Below are positions 33,582 through 42,924 of a stretch of DNA of 64,000 nucleotides, one piece after another (positions within the stretch are counted from its first letter, which is position 1; each line of letters starts with the position of its first letter). The stretch is from Streptomyces bicolor (GTDB lineage Bacteria; Actinomycetota; Actinomycetes; Streptomycetales; Streptomycetaceae). The notes beneath the pieces were generated by a model. That model saw nothing but the letters and a program-made list of their open reading frames with translations. It was not told the origin of the DNA and made no database searches. The stretch spans positions 124,001 to 188,000 of the forward strand of contig NZ_JOFS01000011.1 of the NCBI RefSeq assembly GCF_000719285.1, read 5' to 3'. The position numbers and the translations under genes were made by a program.

Positions 33582-35255
33582 GTGACCGGGCGGACGATCG
33601 ACAGGGCGGCCGCGGACACCTTGCGGCGGGCCAGGGACGCCGCCGCCCGTGAGGCGTGGGCCGAGGCGTACCGGCTGCTGGGCGGCCTGGATCCGGCCCG
33701 TCTCACCCCCGACGACTGCGCCGTTTTCGCCGACGCCGCCTGGTGGACGAGCCGGATCGAGGAGTCGATCGTCCAGCGGATGCGGGCCTATTCCGGGTAT
33801 GTCGCGGCGGGCGCGGCCCGGGAGGCGGGGCTCATGGCCTGGCTGCTCTTCTACGAGCACCAGCTCGCCGGGCGTACCGCCGTTGCCGCCGGCTGGCTGC
33901 GCCGGGCGCGGGCGCATCTGCGGGGCGAGCCGGAGTGCGTCGAGCAGTGTTATCTCGCCTGGGTCGATGCCGAGGCGGCGCAGGAGCGGGGTGCGTTCGA
34001 CGAGGCGATGGCCGCGGCCCGGCGCATGGCGGGGATCGCTCGGCGCTGCGGCAGCCCCGATCTGCTGGCCATGAGCGTGCAGGCGCAGGCGGGCGTGCTG
34101 GTGTCCCAAGGGCACCTGCGTGACGGACTCGATCTGCTGGATGACGCCATGTGCGCGGCCATGGCGGGTGAGCTCAGCTCCTTCTTCACCGGCTGGACCT
34201 ACTGCCTGGGCCTCCAGCAGGCCATGGCGTGCGTCGACCTGGAACGCGCCGCCGAATGGACTGACGAGGCCATGCGGTGGTGTGCGTCCATGCCGGAGGA
34301 GAACAACTACCGCGGACTGTGCCGGGTGCACCGGGTCCAGGTGCTGGAGCTGCGCGGCAACTGGGCCGAGGCGCTCGCCGAGGCCGAGCGGGCCTGCGCG
34401 GAACTGCTGCCGTACGAGCGGCGGATGGCCGCCGAGGCGGTCTACCTGGTCGGCCAGATCCAGCGGCGGCGCGGCGACCTCACCACGGCCGGGGAGTCGT
34501 ACGACCGCACCCATGAACTCGGCCGCGACCCGCAGCCCGGCCTCGCCCTGCTCCGCCTTGCCCAGGGGAAGGCCGACGCCTCGGCGACGGCCCTGCGACT
34601 CGCCCTGGCGAACGGAGCCGAGGCCGGTGGTCTCGAGCGGTGCGGGTTGCTCGCGGCCCAGGTGGAGGTGTGCCTGGCGCTGGGCCGGACGGCCGAGGCC
34701 GACACCGCGGCCGGGGAGCTGCGGTCCCTGGCGCGGGAGTGGCAGCGGCGGTGCGGTTCGGCGACCACCCTGCTGCACGCGAGCGCCGCCGCCGCCTCCG
34801 GCGCGGTGGCCTTCGCCGCCGGTGACGTCGGCCGCGCGCTGCCCCTGCTGCGCCGGGCGCTGGCACTCTGGCTGGAGCTGCGGGTGCCGTACCAGGCCGC
34901 CCAGGTACGGATGACGCTGGCCGCCGCCGACCGTGCCGCCGGGGACGACGAGACTGCCCGGATGGAGCTGCGGGCCGCGGAGCAGGCCTTCCGGCAGCTC
35001 GGCGCGGTACCCGACGCTCGGCGGGCGGCTGCCCTGCTCGCCGATGTGCGCCCGGGGCGGCCCGGCGGGCTCACCGAGCGGGAGATCCAGGTGCTACGGC
35101 TGGTCGCGGCGGGCCGCACCAACCGGGCCGTCGCGGCGGAACTCGTCATCAGCGAGCACACCGTCGCCCGGCACCTCAACAACATCTTCGCCAAGCTCGA
35201 CGTCTCGTCCCGGGCGGCGGCGACGGCGTACGCGTACCGGCACGGCATCGCCTGA
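33582..35255 (+). CDS. LuxR-family regulator with TPR-like domain
   Basis: A 557-residue regulator. Residues ~15-480 are Ala-rich helical pairs resembling tetratricopeptide repeats, and the C-terminal ~60 residues form a LuxR helix-turn-helix (LTEREIQVLRLVAAGRTNRAVA ... HLNNIFAKLDVSSR). No Walker A ATPase is present, unlike classical LAL regulators. GTG 33582 has an AGAAGGGAG ribosome site. It probably regulates the FAD oxidase 132 bases downstream. Confidence 0.88.
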   Translation: MTGRTIDRAAADTLRRARDAAAREAWAEAYRLLGGLDPARLTPDDCAVFADAAWWTSRIEESIVQRMRAYSGYVAAGAAREAGLMAWLLFYEHQLAGRTAVAAGWLRRARAHLRGEPECVEQCYLAWVDAEAAQERGAFDEAMAAARRMAGIARRCGSPDLLAMSVQAQAGVLVSQGHLRDGLDLLDDAMCAAMAGELSSFFTGWTYCLGLQQAMACVDLERAAEWTDEAMRWCASMPEENNYRGLCRVHRVQVLELRGNWAEALAEAERACAELLPYERRMAAEAVYLVGQIQRRRGDLTTAGESYDRTHELGRDPQPGLALLRLAQGKADASATALRLALANGAEAGGLERCGLLAAQVEVCLALGRTAEADTAAGELRSLAREWQRRCGSATTLLHASAAAASGAVAFAAGDVGRALPLLRRALALWLELRVPYQAAQVRMTLAAADRAAGDDETARMELRAAEQAFRQLGAVPDARRAAALLADVRPGRPGGLTEREIQVLRLVAAGRTNRAVAAELVISEHTVARHLNNIFAKLDVSSRAAATAYAYRHGIA

Positions 35256-35387
35256 GGCCGCCCATGGGCCGTTCTGCCCATGCCGGGATCGTCGGCGATG
35301 GGTGATTCCGGCGATGAATCCGGCACCGCTCCGGCGTAGACCGGAGAGGTACCCCTTCCCGACCCGGAGCCGAAAGCAGGTGGGGTC

Positions 35388-36773
35388 ATGGCCACCTACA
35401 CACCCACGCTGGACGGCAGACTGCTGGACCGGCTGCGCGGAGCCGTGCGCGGGGCCATCGTCGAGCCCGGCGACCCGGTCTACGACGAGGCCCGCAAGGT
35501 CTACAACGCCATGCACGACAAACGACCCGCGATCATCGTGCGGGCCGTCGACGCCGGCGATGTCATCGCCACAGTGGACTTCGCCCGCGAGCAGGGCCTG
35601 CCGCTCGCCGTACGCGGCGGCAGCCACAGCGTCCCCGGCTACGGCACGTGTGACGGCGGTGCCGTCCTCGACCTCGGCCTGATGCACGGCATCCGCGTCG
35701 ACCCCGAGAGCCGCACGGCGTGGGTCGAGGGCGGCTGCACCTGGGCGGACGTCAACCACGCCACCCACGCCTTCGGGCTGGCCACCACCGGCGGGATCGT
35801 CTCCACCACCGGCGTGGGCGGCCTGACGACGGGCGGCGGCATGGGCCACCTTGCCCGCCGCTGCGGTCTGGCCTGCGACAACCTCGTCTCGGTCGACCTG
35901 GTGACGGCCGACGGATCCTTCGTGACCTGCACCGACGCCCAGCACGGCGACCTGATGTGGGCGGTGCGCGGGGGCGGCGGGAACGTCGGGGTCGTGACGT
36001 CCTTCGAGTTCCGGTTGCACCCCGTCGCCGACATCCTCGGCGGGCCGACCTTCTTCCCGCTCGACGGCGACGTGATCCGCCGGTACCGGGAGCTGGTCGC
36101 CGAGGCGGACGACAACCTCGGCGCGCTGCTGATCGTGGGGCTCGGACCGCCGGTGCCGTTCCTGCCCGAGCGCTGGCACGGGCGGCCGCTGTGCGGCGTG
36201 GTCGCCTGCTGGAGTGGACCGCAGCAGGAGGACGACCTGATCCGGGACCGGGTCGCCGCGCTCGGGCCGGTGCTGGGCCGGCACCTGGAGCGGATGCCCT
36301 ACCCGGTGATCAACACCCTGTTCGACGACCTGGTGCCCGCCGGGCTCTACCACTACTGGAAGGGCGCCTTCATGCAGGGCCTGCCGGACGGAGCCGTCGA
36401 CGCCTTCGTGGAGTACGGCGCCACGACGCCCTCGATCCAGAGCGTGACGGTCGTCTTCCCCATCGACGGGGCCTGCCACCGCGTCGGACCCGAGGAGACC
36501 GCCTTCTCCTACCGGGACGCCGACTACTCCATCGCGCTCAGCCCGACCCTCACCACCCGGGAGGACTGCGAGGCCCAGAAGGACTGGGTGCGCGCCTTTC
36601 ACGGGGCGCTGGAACCGCACTCCATGGAGGGCGGATACGTGAACTTCATGGACGCCGACGACCGTGACCGCGTAAAGGCCAACTACCGCGCGAACTACGC
36701 CCGTCTCAGCGAGCTGAAGCGACGGTACGACCCGGGGAACCTGTTCCGCCTGAACCACAACATCACGCCCTGA
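35388..36773 (+). CDS. FAD-binding oxidoreductase (berberine bridge enzyme family)
   Basis: A 461-residue flavoprotein with an N-terminal PCMH-type FAD domain. The His in GGSHSVPGYG is the usual site of covalent 8-alpha-histidyl FAD. TTGGIVSTTGVGGLTTGGGMG and the C-terminal BBE motif YDPGNLFRLNHNI are present. The second covalent Cys found in bicovalent relatives is replaced in GGGGNVGVVT. It oxidises small molecules with O2; substrate unknown. AGGTGGGG precedes the start. Confidence 0.88.
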   Translation: MATYTPTLDGRLLDRLRGAVRGAIVEPGDPVYDEARKVYNAMHDKRPAIIVRAVDAGDVIATVDFAREQGLPLAVRGGSHSVPGYGTCDGGAVLDLGLMHGIRVDPESRTAWVEGGCTWADVNHATHAFGLATTGGIVSTTGVGGLTTGGGMGHLARRCGLACDNLVSVDLVTADGSFVTCTDAQHGDLMWAVRGGGGNVGVVTSFEFRLHPVADILGGPTFFPLDGDVIRRYRELVAEADDNLGALLIVGLGPPVPFLPERWHGRPLCGVVACWSGPQQEDDLIRDRVAALGPVLGRHLERMPYPVINTLFDDLVPAGLYHYWKGAFMQGLPDGAVDAFVEYGATTPSIQSVTVVFPIDGACHRVGPEETAFSYRDADYSIALSPTLTTREDCEAQKDWVRAFHGALEPHSMEGGYVNFMDADDRDRVKANYRANYARLSELKRRYDPGNLFRLNHNITP

Positions 36774-36817
36774 GGGCTCCCGAGGAATCCTGCGGGCTGC
36801 CAGGTGTTGAACCCGGT

Positions 36818-37816
36818 ATGAGTTCCGTGATCGCTTCGGCCCGCTTCTCCGTCCTGGACCGCTCCCGCACCCGCGAGGGCCACTCGAACGCAGAAGCGCT
36901 GCGCGACACCGTACGGCTGGCGCGGGAGGTCGAGGCGCTCGGCTACCACCGCATCTGGGTCTCGGAGCACCACGGCGTACCCGGCGTCGCCGGTTCCGCG
37001 CCGACCGTGCTGGCCGCCGCAGTCGCCTCCGCGACCCGCACGATCCGTGTCGGCACCGGCGGTGTGATGCTGCCCAACCACCAACCGCTGGTCGTAGCCG
37101 AACAGTTCGGGGTGCTGGAATCCCTCTTCCCCGGTCGTGTCGACATGGGGCTCGGGCGGTCCGTCGGCTTCACGGACGGCGTGCGCAAGGCGCTCGGGCG
37201 GGACAAGGGGGACGCGGAGGACTTCGCGGCGCAGATCCAGGAGCTGCTCGGCTGGTTCCGCGGGACCTCGCCCACCGGGGTGCACGCGCGTCCCGCCGAG
37301 GGCCTGACCGTGCCGCCGTTCGTGCTGGCCATGGGCGAGGGCGCGGACATCGCGGCCCGCGCGGGGCTGCCGATGGTCATCGGCGACCTCAGGAACAGGG
37401 AGAGGATGCGGCGCGGGATCGATCACTATCGGGAGCACTTCCGGCCCTCCCCGTGGTCGGGTGAGCCGTACGTCGTCATCTCCGGCACGGTCGCGGTGGC
37501 CGCCACGCCCGAGGAGGCCCGGCGGCTGCTCGTGCCGGAGGCCTGGTCGATGGCGTACTCGCGTACGCACGGCACCTTCCCGCCGCTGCCGCCCGCCGAG
37601 CGCGTCGAGGCGCTGACGATGACCGGCAAGGAGCGCGGCTTGTACGAGGGCGGACTGGCCGGGCACATCGCGGGCACGGAGGATCAGGTCGCGCACGAGC
37701 TGGAGACGGTGCTGAAGGAGACGGGGGCGCAGGAGGTGCTGGTCACGACCAGTACCTACGACCGTGAGGCGCTGGTGGACTCGTACCGCAGGCTCGCCCG
37801 GATCGTGAACGCGTGA
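36818..37816 (+). CDS. LLM class flavin-dependent oxidoreductase
   Basis: A 332-residue luciferase-like monooxygenase of the MsnO8-like type with the motifs YHRIWVSEHHG, RIRVGTGGVMLPNHQPL and VDMGLGRSVG. It probably uses FMNH2 or F420H2. No ribosome site precedes ATG 36818. It lies 44 bases after the BBE-type oxidase, so the two may form an operon under the LuxR regulator. Confidence 0.87.
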   Translation: MSSVIASARFSVLDRSRTREGHSNAEALRDTVRLAREVEALGYHRIWVSEHHGVPGVAGSAPTVLAAAVASATRTIRVGTGGVMLPNHQPLVVAEQFGVLESLFPGRVDMGLGRSVGFTDGVRKALGRDKGDAEDFAAQIQELLGWFRGTSPTGVHARPAEGLTVPPFVLAMGEGADIAARAGLPMVIGDLRNRERMRRGIDHYREHFRPSPWSGEPYVVISGTVAVAATPEEARRLLVPEAWSMAYSRTHGTFPPLPPAERVEALTMTGKERGLYEGGLAGHIAGTEDQVAHELETVLKETGAQEVLVTTSTYDREALVDSYRRLARIVNA

Positions 37817-37841
37817 CCCGGGCGAGCCTGCGGCAGCTGGA

Positions 37842-39158
37842 TCAGTCGGTGTCGCGCGGGTCGAACGACTTGGTGTCGATCGTCAGCGGCGTCGGGAACG
37901 CGCCGGCCACCGCCTCCCAGCCCGTGAACTTGAAGTTCGTGCCCTCCCGGTCCCCGTCCGCGGGCGTGGCCTCGCCGTCGTGGGTGACCAGCAGGCCCTT
38001 GGGGAAGGACCGGCCCAGCGGGACGTTGACCACGGCCGTGCCGTCGGAGTGCTGCACGCCATCGGTGGCGGCGCTGTCGGTGACGGCGAAGGAGCCGAGG
38101 TAGGTGTTGCGGCCCTGGCGCTCGTAGACGGCGAAGGTGTTGTCGCCCTGGCTGGAGGCCAGCAGGTAGCCCTTGCCGTCGGCGGCGTGGTAGATCGCGG
38201 CGCCCTCGGCGTCGGCGCTCAGGTGCTCACCGCCGTAACCGGGGTCGCCCGCGGTGTCGATGACGCACTCCTCTTCCTCGGCGTCATACGTCCACGGCGT
38301 GCCGTACTCGCGCACCCGGTCGATCAGCTGGGGCCGCTCGAACGCCTCGTCGTCGAGGTCGACCCGCCACAGTCCGACGTCCTCCTGGGCCGCGTACAGG
38401 ACGTGCTCCTCCTGGTCGACGACCATGCCCTCGACCTGCGCGTGGTCACCGGGGTCGGCGCACGGAGTCCAGCTGCTGTTGTTCGGCAGGGTGAAGGAAT
38501 CGGGCAGGTCGAGGGTGTCCTCGGTCCGGTAGCCGACGCGCCCGTTCCGGTCCTCCAGCTGCAGCAGCCGTACCCGGGTCTCCGAGCGGCGCGACACCAC
38601 GACGTAGGCGTTGTCGTCGTCGCTGTAGGCGGCCAGGCCGTAGGCGGTGCGCTGGTCGTCCACCTCCGCCTCGCTCGCGGAGAAGACCGGCCCGGCGTCG
38701 GCCACCGTCACGTCCTTCAACGGGGGCCTGCCCGCCGCCACGGCCGCCGGGTCGATCGCGTAGGCCCTCACCCGGTCCCGGCCGCGGTCGCTGACCAGGG
38801 CCAAGTCGGTCTTCTTGCCGCCCAGTTCGAAGCCGTGGACGACGTCGACGTTGTTGAAGCGGCCCGGCGCGGCGTCCTCGCCCGGAGCGGCGGGCGCGGC
38901 GATGTGCTGGAGCCGCTTGCCGTCGAGGCCGTAGACGTCGAGACCGGCCTCCTTGAGGGTGGCTATCACGAGGCTGCGGCCCGGGTTGTCGGGGTCGACC
39001 CAGACGGCCGGGTCGTCCGCGTCGGCGTTGCCGCCCGCCTCGTCGTCGTACACGGCGGGGGTCTCCACGCGTGCGGAGACGGAGACCGGCTGCGGGGCGG
39101 AGGCGCCCGTGACCATCAGCAGCGCGGCGGTGAGAGTGCTCAGAGCGGAAGCGCTCAC
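37842..39158 (-). CDS. Secreted beta-propeller phytase (3-phytase)
   Basis: A 438-residue exported six-bladed propeller phytase with a signal peptide of about 28 residues. Ca-binding acidic residues typical of the family are seen in ADADDPAVWVDP, FNNVDVVHGF, AQVEGMVVDQE and EHLSADAEGAA. It releases phosphate from phytate. GTG 39158 has a GAGGAG ribosome site. The minus-strand promoter region has TAGCGT (39192-39197) and upstream GCTCACCC and GTTCAC words, a weak hint of PhoP control. Confidence 0.88.
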   Translation of the reverse strand: MSASALSTLTAALLMVTGASAPQPVSVSARVETPAVYDDEAGGNADADDPAVWVDPDNPGRSLVIATLKEAGLDVYGLDGKRLQHIAAPAAPGEDAAPGRFNNVDVVHGFELGGKKTDLALVSDRGRDRVRAYAIDPAAVAAGRPPLKDVTVADAGPVFSASEAEVDDQRTAYGLAAYSDDDNAYVVVSRRSETRVRLLQLEDRNGRVGYRTEDTLDLPDSFTLPNNSSWTPCADPGDHAQVEGMVVDQEEHVLYAAQEDVGLWRVDLDDEAFERPQLIDRVREYGTPWTYDAEEEECVIDTAGDPGYGGEHLSADAEGAAIYHAADGKGYLLASSQGDNTFAVYERQGRNTYLGSFAVTDSAATDGVQHSDGTAVVNVPLGRSFPKGLLVTHDGEATPADGDREGTNFKFTGWEAVAGAFPTPLTIDTKSFDPRDTD

Positions 39159-39352
39159 GCATACTCCTCGGTTGGAAGAGAGACTGGCGAGACGCTATGG
39201 GCGGCCGGTGTGGGTGAGCCGACGGCATCGTGAACTTCGGATGGCTCATGCGGGCGCCGCGTCTGGTTCGCATAGAATCGCGGGGTTTGCCCACGACCCG
39301 ACCGGCCCTCGCCGGCTCGCCCTTCCACTCGCCCCTGCCCGAGCACCTGCCC

Positions 39353-41707
39353 ATGCACTCCCCACACGACCCGTACGTCCGTGTCCGCGGCGCCCGTGAG
39401 CACAACCTCAAGGGCGTGGACGTCGACATTCCGCGGGACGTGTTGGCCGTGTTCACGGGCGTGTCGGGGTCGGGGAAGTCGTCGCTCGCGTTCGGCACGA
39501 TCTATGCCGAGGCGCAGCGCCGCTACTTCGAGTCGGTCGCGCCGTACGCGCGCAGGCTGATCCATCAGGTGGGCGCGCCGAAGGTCGGCGAGATCACCGG
39601 TCTCCCGCCCGCGGTGTCCCTCCAGCAGCGCCGCTCGGCACCGACGTCCCGCTCCTCCGTCGGCACGGTCACCAACCTCTCGAACTCCCTGCGGATGCTG
39701 TTCTCCCGCGCGGGCGACTACCCTCCCGGCGCCGAGCGGCTCGACTCGGACGCCTTCTCGCCGAACACGGCGGCCGGGGCGTGCCCGGAGTGCCACGGAC
39801 TCGGCCGAGTGCACCGTACGACCGAGGAGTCGCTGGTCCCCGATCCCGGGCTGTCGATCCGCGAGGGCGCGATCGCCGCGTGGCCGGGCGCCTGGCAGGG
39901 CAAGAACCTGCGCGACATCCTCGACGCGCTCGGGTACGACGTGGACCGGCCCTGGCGCGACCTGCCCGCCGAGGAGCGGGAGTGGATCCTGTTCACCGAC
40001 GAGCAGCCGGTCGTCACCGTCCACCCGGTGCGCGACGCCGAGCGCATCCAACGGCCGTACCAGGGCACGTACATGAGCGCCCGACGGTACGTGATGAAGA
40101 CCTTCTCCGACTCCAGGAGCGCGACGCTCAGGGCCAGGGCGGAGCGGTTCCTCACCGCCGCGTCCTGCCCGGCGTGCGGCGGCAGCCGGTTGCGGCCCGA
40201 GGCGCTGGCGGTGACCTTCGCGGGGCGCACGATCGCCGAGCTGGCCGGGCTGCCGCTCACGGAGCTGGCGGGCACGCTGGACGGGGCGGCTTCGTCGGAG
40301 ACGGCCCGTGTCCTCACCGAGGACCTCGGGTCCCGTATCGGGCCCGTCGTCGAGCTCGGCCTCGGCTACCTCAGCCTCGACCGGGCCACCCCCACGCTCT
40401 CGGCGGGCGAACTCCAGCGCCTGCGGCTCGCGACCCAGCTCAGGTCCGGGCTGTTCGGTGTCGTGTACGTCCTCGACGAGCCGTCGGCCGGACTGCACCC
40501 GGCGGACACGGAGGCGCTGCTCAGGGTGCTGGCGCGGCTGAAGGCGGCCGGGAACACGGTGTTCGTGGTCGAGCACCACCTCGATGTCGTACGGGGCGCC
40601 GACTGGCTGGTGGATGTGGGACCGCGCGCCGGTGAGCACGGCGGGCGGGTGCTGCACAGCGGGCCGGTGGCCGAGCTGGCGGCTGTCGCGGATTCGGCGA
40701 CGGCCCGCTTCCTGTTCGACGACTCCCCTGCCGGCGTACGCCGAGTGCGTGTCGCGCGCGGGCAGTTGAAGGTCGGCCCGGTCACCCGGCACAACCTGCG
40801 TGGCGTCACCGCCGAGTTCCCGCTCGGCGTGTTCACCGCCGTCACGGGGGTCTCGGGATCGGGCAAGTCCACGCTCATCGGGGAGATCACCGAGGAACTG
40901 GCGGGTGTCGGGCGCCTGGTATCGGTCGACCAGAAGCCCATCGGCCGCACCCCGCGCTCCAATCTCGCCACCTACACCGGCCTCTTCGACGTCGTGCGCA
41001 AGGTGTTCGCGGCCACCGACGAGGCGCGGGCGCGTGGTTACGGTGTCGGGCGTTTCTCCTTCAACGTCGCTGGAGGTACCCCCTCTGGGGGAGGGCGGTG
41101 CGAGACGTGTCAGGGCGAGGGGTTCGTCAGCGTCGAGCTGCTGTTCCTGCCGAGCACGTACGCGCCCTGCCCGGACTGCGGCGGGGCGCGCTACAACCCC
41201 GAGACGCTCGACGTGGCGTACCGGGGGCGGAACATCGCGCAGGTCCTGGACCTCACCGTCGAGGCGGCGGCGGAGTTCTTCGCGGACACCCCCGCAGTGG
41301 CCCGCAGCCTCGGCACGCTCCTCGACGTGGGCCTCGGCTATCTGCGTCTCGGGCAGCCCGCCACCGAGCTGTCCGGCGGTGAGGCCCAGCGGATCAAGCT
41401 GGCGAGCGAGTTGCAGCGCGGCCGGCGCGGCCACACGCTCTACCTCCTCGACGAGCCGACGACCGGACTCCACCCGGCCGACGTCGAGGTGCTGATGCGC
41501 CAGTTGCACGGGCTCGTCGACGCCGGGCACACGGTCGTCGTCGTCGAGCACGACATGCCCGTCGTCGCGGGCGCGGACTGGGTGATCGACCTGGGCCCGG
41601 GCGGCGGTGACGCCGGCGGGCGGATCGTGGCGGCAGGTCCGCCCGCTCAGGTGGCACGGGCGGGGGCCGGGGCCACGGCGCCGTATCTCGCCCGGGTGAT
41701 GGGGTGA
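39353..41707 (+). CDS. UvrA-like ATPase (excinuclease subunit A family, short form)
   Basis: A 784-residue protein with two ABC ATPase halves, each with Walker A (TGVSGSGKSS, TGVSGSGKST), plus UvrA zinc modules (CPECHGLG, CPACGGSRL, CETCQGEG, CPDCGGARY) and signature motifs LSAGELQRLR and LSGGEAQRIK. It is ~170 residues shorter than housekeeping UvrA, like UvrA2/DrrC-type proteins linked to DNA-damaging drug tolerance. ATG 39353 lacks a ribosome site; TTG 39287, 8 bases after TAGAAT, could be a leaderless start. Confidence 0.88.
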   Translation: MHSPHDPYVRVRGAREHNLKGVDVDIPRDVLAVFTGVSGSGKSSLAFGTIYAEAQRRYFESVAPYARRLIHQVGAPKVGEITGLPPAVSLQQRRSAPTSRSSVGTVTNLSNSLRMLFSRAGDYPPGAERLDSDAFSPNTAAGACPECHGLGRVHRTTEESLVPDPGLSIREGAIAAWPGAWQGKNLRDILDALGYDVDRPWRDLPAEEREWILFTDEQPVVTVHPVRDAERIQRPYQGTYMSARRYVMKTFSDSRSATLRARAERFLTAASCPACGGSRLRPEALAVTFAGRTIAELAGLPLTELAGTLDGAASSETARVLTEDLGSRIGPVVELGLGYLSLDRATPTLSAGELQRLRLATQLRSGLFGVVYVLDEPSAGLHPADTEALLRVLARLKAAGNTVFVVEHHLDVVRGADWLVDVGPRAGEHGGRVLHSGPVAELAAVADSATARFLFDDSPAGVRRVRVARGQLKVGPVTRHNLRGVTAEFPLGVFTAVTGVSGSGKSTLIGEITEELAGVGRLVSVDQKPIGRTPRSNLATYTGLFDVVRKVFAATDEARARGYGVGRFSFNVAGGTPSGGGRCETCQGEGFVSVELLFLPSTYAPCPDCGGARYNPETLDVAYRGRNIAQVLDLTVEAAAEFFADTPAVARSLGTLLDVGLGYLRLGQPATELSGGEAQRIKLASELQRGRRGHTLYLLDEPTTGLHPADVEVLMRQLHGLVDAGHTVVVVEHDMPVVAGADWVIDLGPGGGDAGGRIVAAGPPAQVARAGAGATAPYLARVMG

Positions 41708-41746
41708 GGACACACGCTCGGGTCATACCGTCATGCCGCGGGGCCT

Positions 41747-41798
41747 CGCGCGCGTCGTGCCCTGAGCCCCAGCGCGCGCGTCGTGCCCTGAGCCCCAG
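41747..41798. repeat. 26-base tandem duplication downstream of UvrA-like gene
   Basis: Two perfect 26-base units abut at 41747-41772 and 41773-41798, each containing GTCGTGCCCTGAGCCCCAG, and a degenerate third copy follows. The 203-base gap to olsA (41708-41910) is otherwise a run of similar CGCGYCGT/CACGCC words with no gene. Confidence 0.75.
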
Positions 41799-41910
41799 CG
41801 CGCACGTCACGCCATGCCACCCCACGCCCGGATCATGCCCGGACACCCCGCGCACGACCACGCCGTGAGATCCCGCGCCCACATCACCCCGCGAGGGCCT
41901 CACGCCCGCG

Positions 41911-42924
41911 TCAGGCTGTAAGTGCCTCGCGTGCCGGTGGCGCCGACGGCTGTTCGGTCGCGCGGCCGGCACCGCTGACCGGGAGGGGCACGGTGTTCCG
42001 CTGGTCGGCGGTCTCGGCCCGGTGCGTCCCGCTCAGCACGGACTCCTCGGCCGCGCGGGCCAGGGAGCGGCGGTCGGGGCGGCTGCCCGGCGCCATCGGC
42101 TCGCGCACCTCCGCCTCGGCGACCAGGTCACGTGACCGCGTCACCCGCCACACCGAGGTGAGCAGTGAGTCGTCGCCGACGAAGGCGGCCGCCGTGCTGG
42201 GCGCGCCCCCAGCCACCCGGTAGCTCAGACGCACCGGCTGCACGGCCACGTCCGCGTCGAGGGCGGCCTGGAAGGCGGCCCGGCGGAAGTAGCCCTGGGC
42301 GCGGCCGCACCAGGTGCTGCCCTCGGGGAAGACGGTGACCGCCTCGCCGGCCCGCAGCGCCCCGGCGATCCGGGCCACCGTGTCGGGCAGGGCGCGGATC
42401 CGGTCCCGGTCGATGAACAGGGCGCCGCTGCGGGCGGTCAGCCAGCCCGCCACCGGCCAGTCCCGGATCTCCGACTTGGCGAGCATCCGGGCCGGGCGCA
42501 CGGCGGCGAGCAGCGGGATGTCCAGCCAGGAGACGTGGTTGGCGACGAGCAGCAGCCCGCCGTGGGGCGCGGCGCCGCCGGCGATCCGCACCCGTACCCC
42601 CGAGGCTCGAACGACCCAGCGGCACCAGCGCCGTATCAGTCCCGCGGGTATCCGCCCGCCGAGCGGGCTGGCGACGAACCCGGCGATCAGCAGGACGAGG
42701 ACGGCGGCGAGTCGCAGGGCGGCCAGGGGCACGGCCCTGGCCGGTCCCGTCGCGTCCACGCACGTGCGTGGGGTGCAGGGCGCGCTGGGCCGCCAGAGGG
42801 TCGCCACCTCGACGGCGTGGGCACGCGCGGCCGGAGCGCCGGTCGTCCCGGCGGTGGGAGCGGTCGCCGTGGGGACACCCACGGCACCGAGGGAGGAGGT
42901 GCTCATGGCCGCCCCGTCCGTCAC
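41911..42924 (-). CDS. olsA: Lyso-ornithine lipid O-acyltransferase OlsA
   Basis: A 337-residue PlsC-type acyltransferase with a hydrophobic helix near residues 60-85, catalytic HX4D (NHVSWLD), the FPEGSTW motif and a disordered C-terminal tail. Coupled to an OlsB-type gene, it should add the second acyl chain of ornithine lipids. GTG 42924 overlaps the olsB stop (GTGA), which favours it over ATG 42906. From memory it matches SCO0920/0921-type proteins. Confidence 0.82.
   Translation of the reverse strand: MTDGAAMSTSSLGAVGVPTATAPTAGTTGAPAARAHAVEVATLWRPSAPCTPRTCVDATGPARAVPLAALRLAAVLVLLIAGFVASPLGGRIPAGLIRRWCRWVVRASGVRVRIAGGAAPHGGLLLVANHVSWLDIPLLAAVRPARMLAKSEIRDWPVAGWLTARSGALFIDRDRIRALPDTVARIAGALRAGEAVTVFPEGSTWCGRAQGYFRRAAFQAALDADVAVQPVRLSYRVAGGAPSTAAAFVGDDSLLTSVWRVTRSRDLVAEAEVREPMAPGSRPDRRSLARAAEESVLSGTHRAETADQRNTVPLPVSGAGRATEQPSAPPAREALTA

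Noticed and set aside
39287..39352. TTG leaderless start for the UvrA-like protein
   Set aside because: TAGAAT is 8 bases upstream, but the added 22 residues are Pro-rich and unlike family N-termini; kept only as an alternative.
39155..41713. 852-codon minus-strand frame opposite the UvrA-like gene
   Set aside because: The plus-strand product has two ABC cores and zinc modules; the antisense frame has none and only mirrors codon bias.
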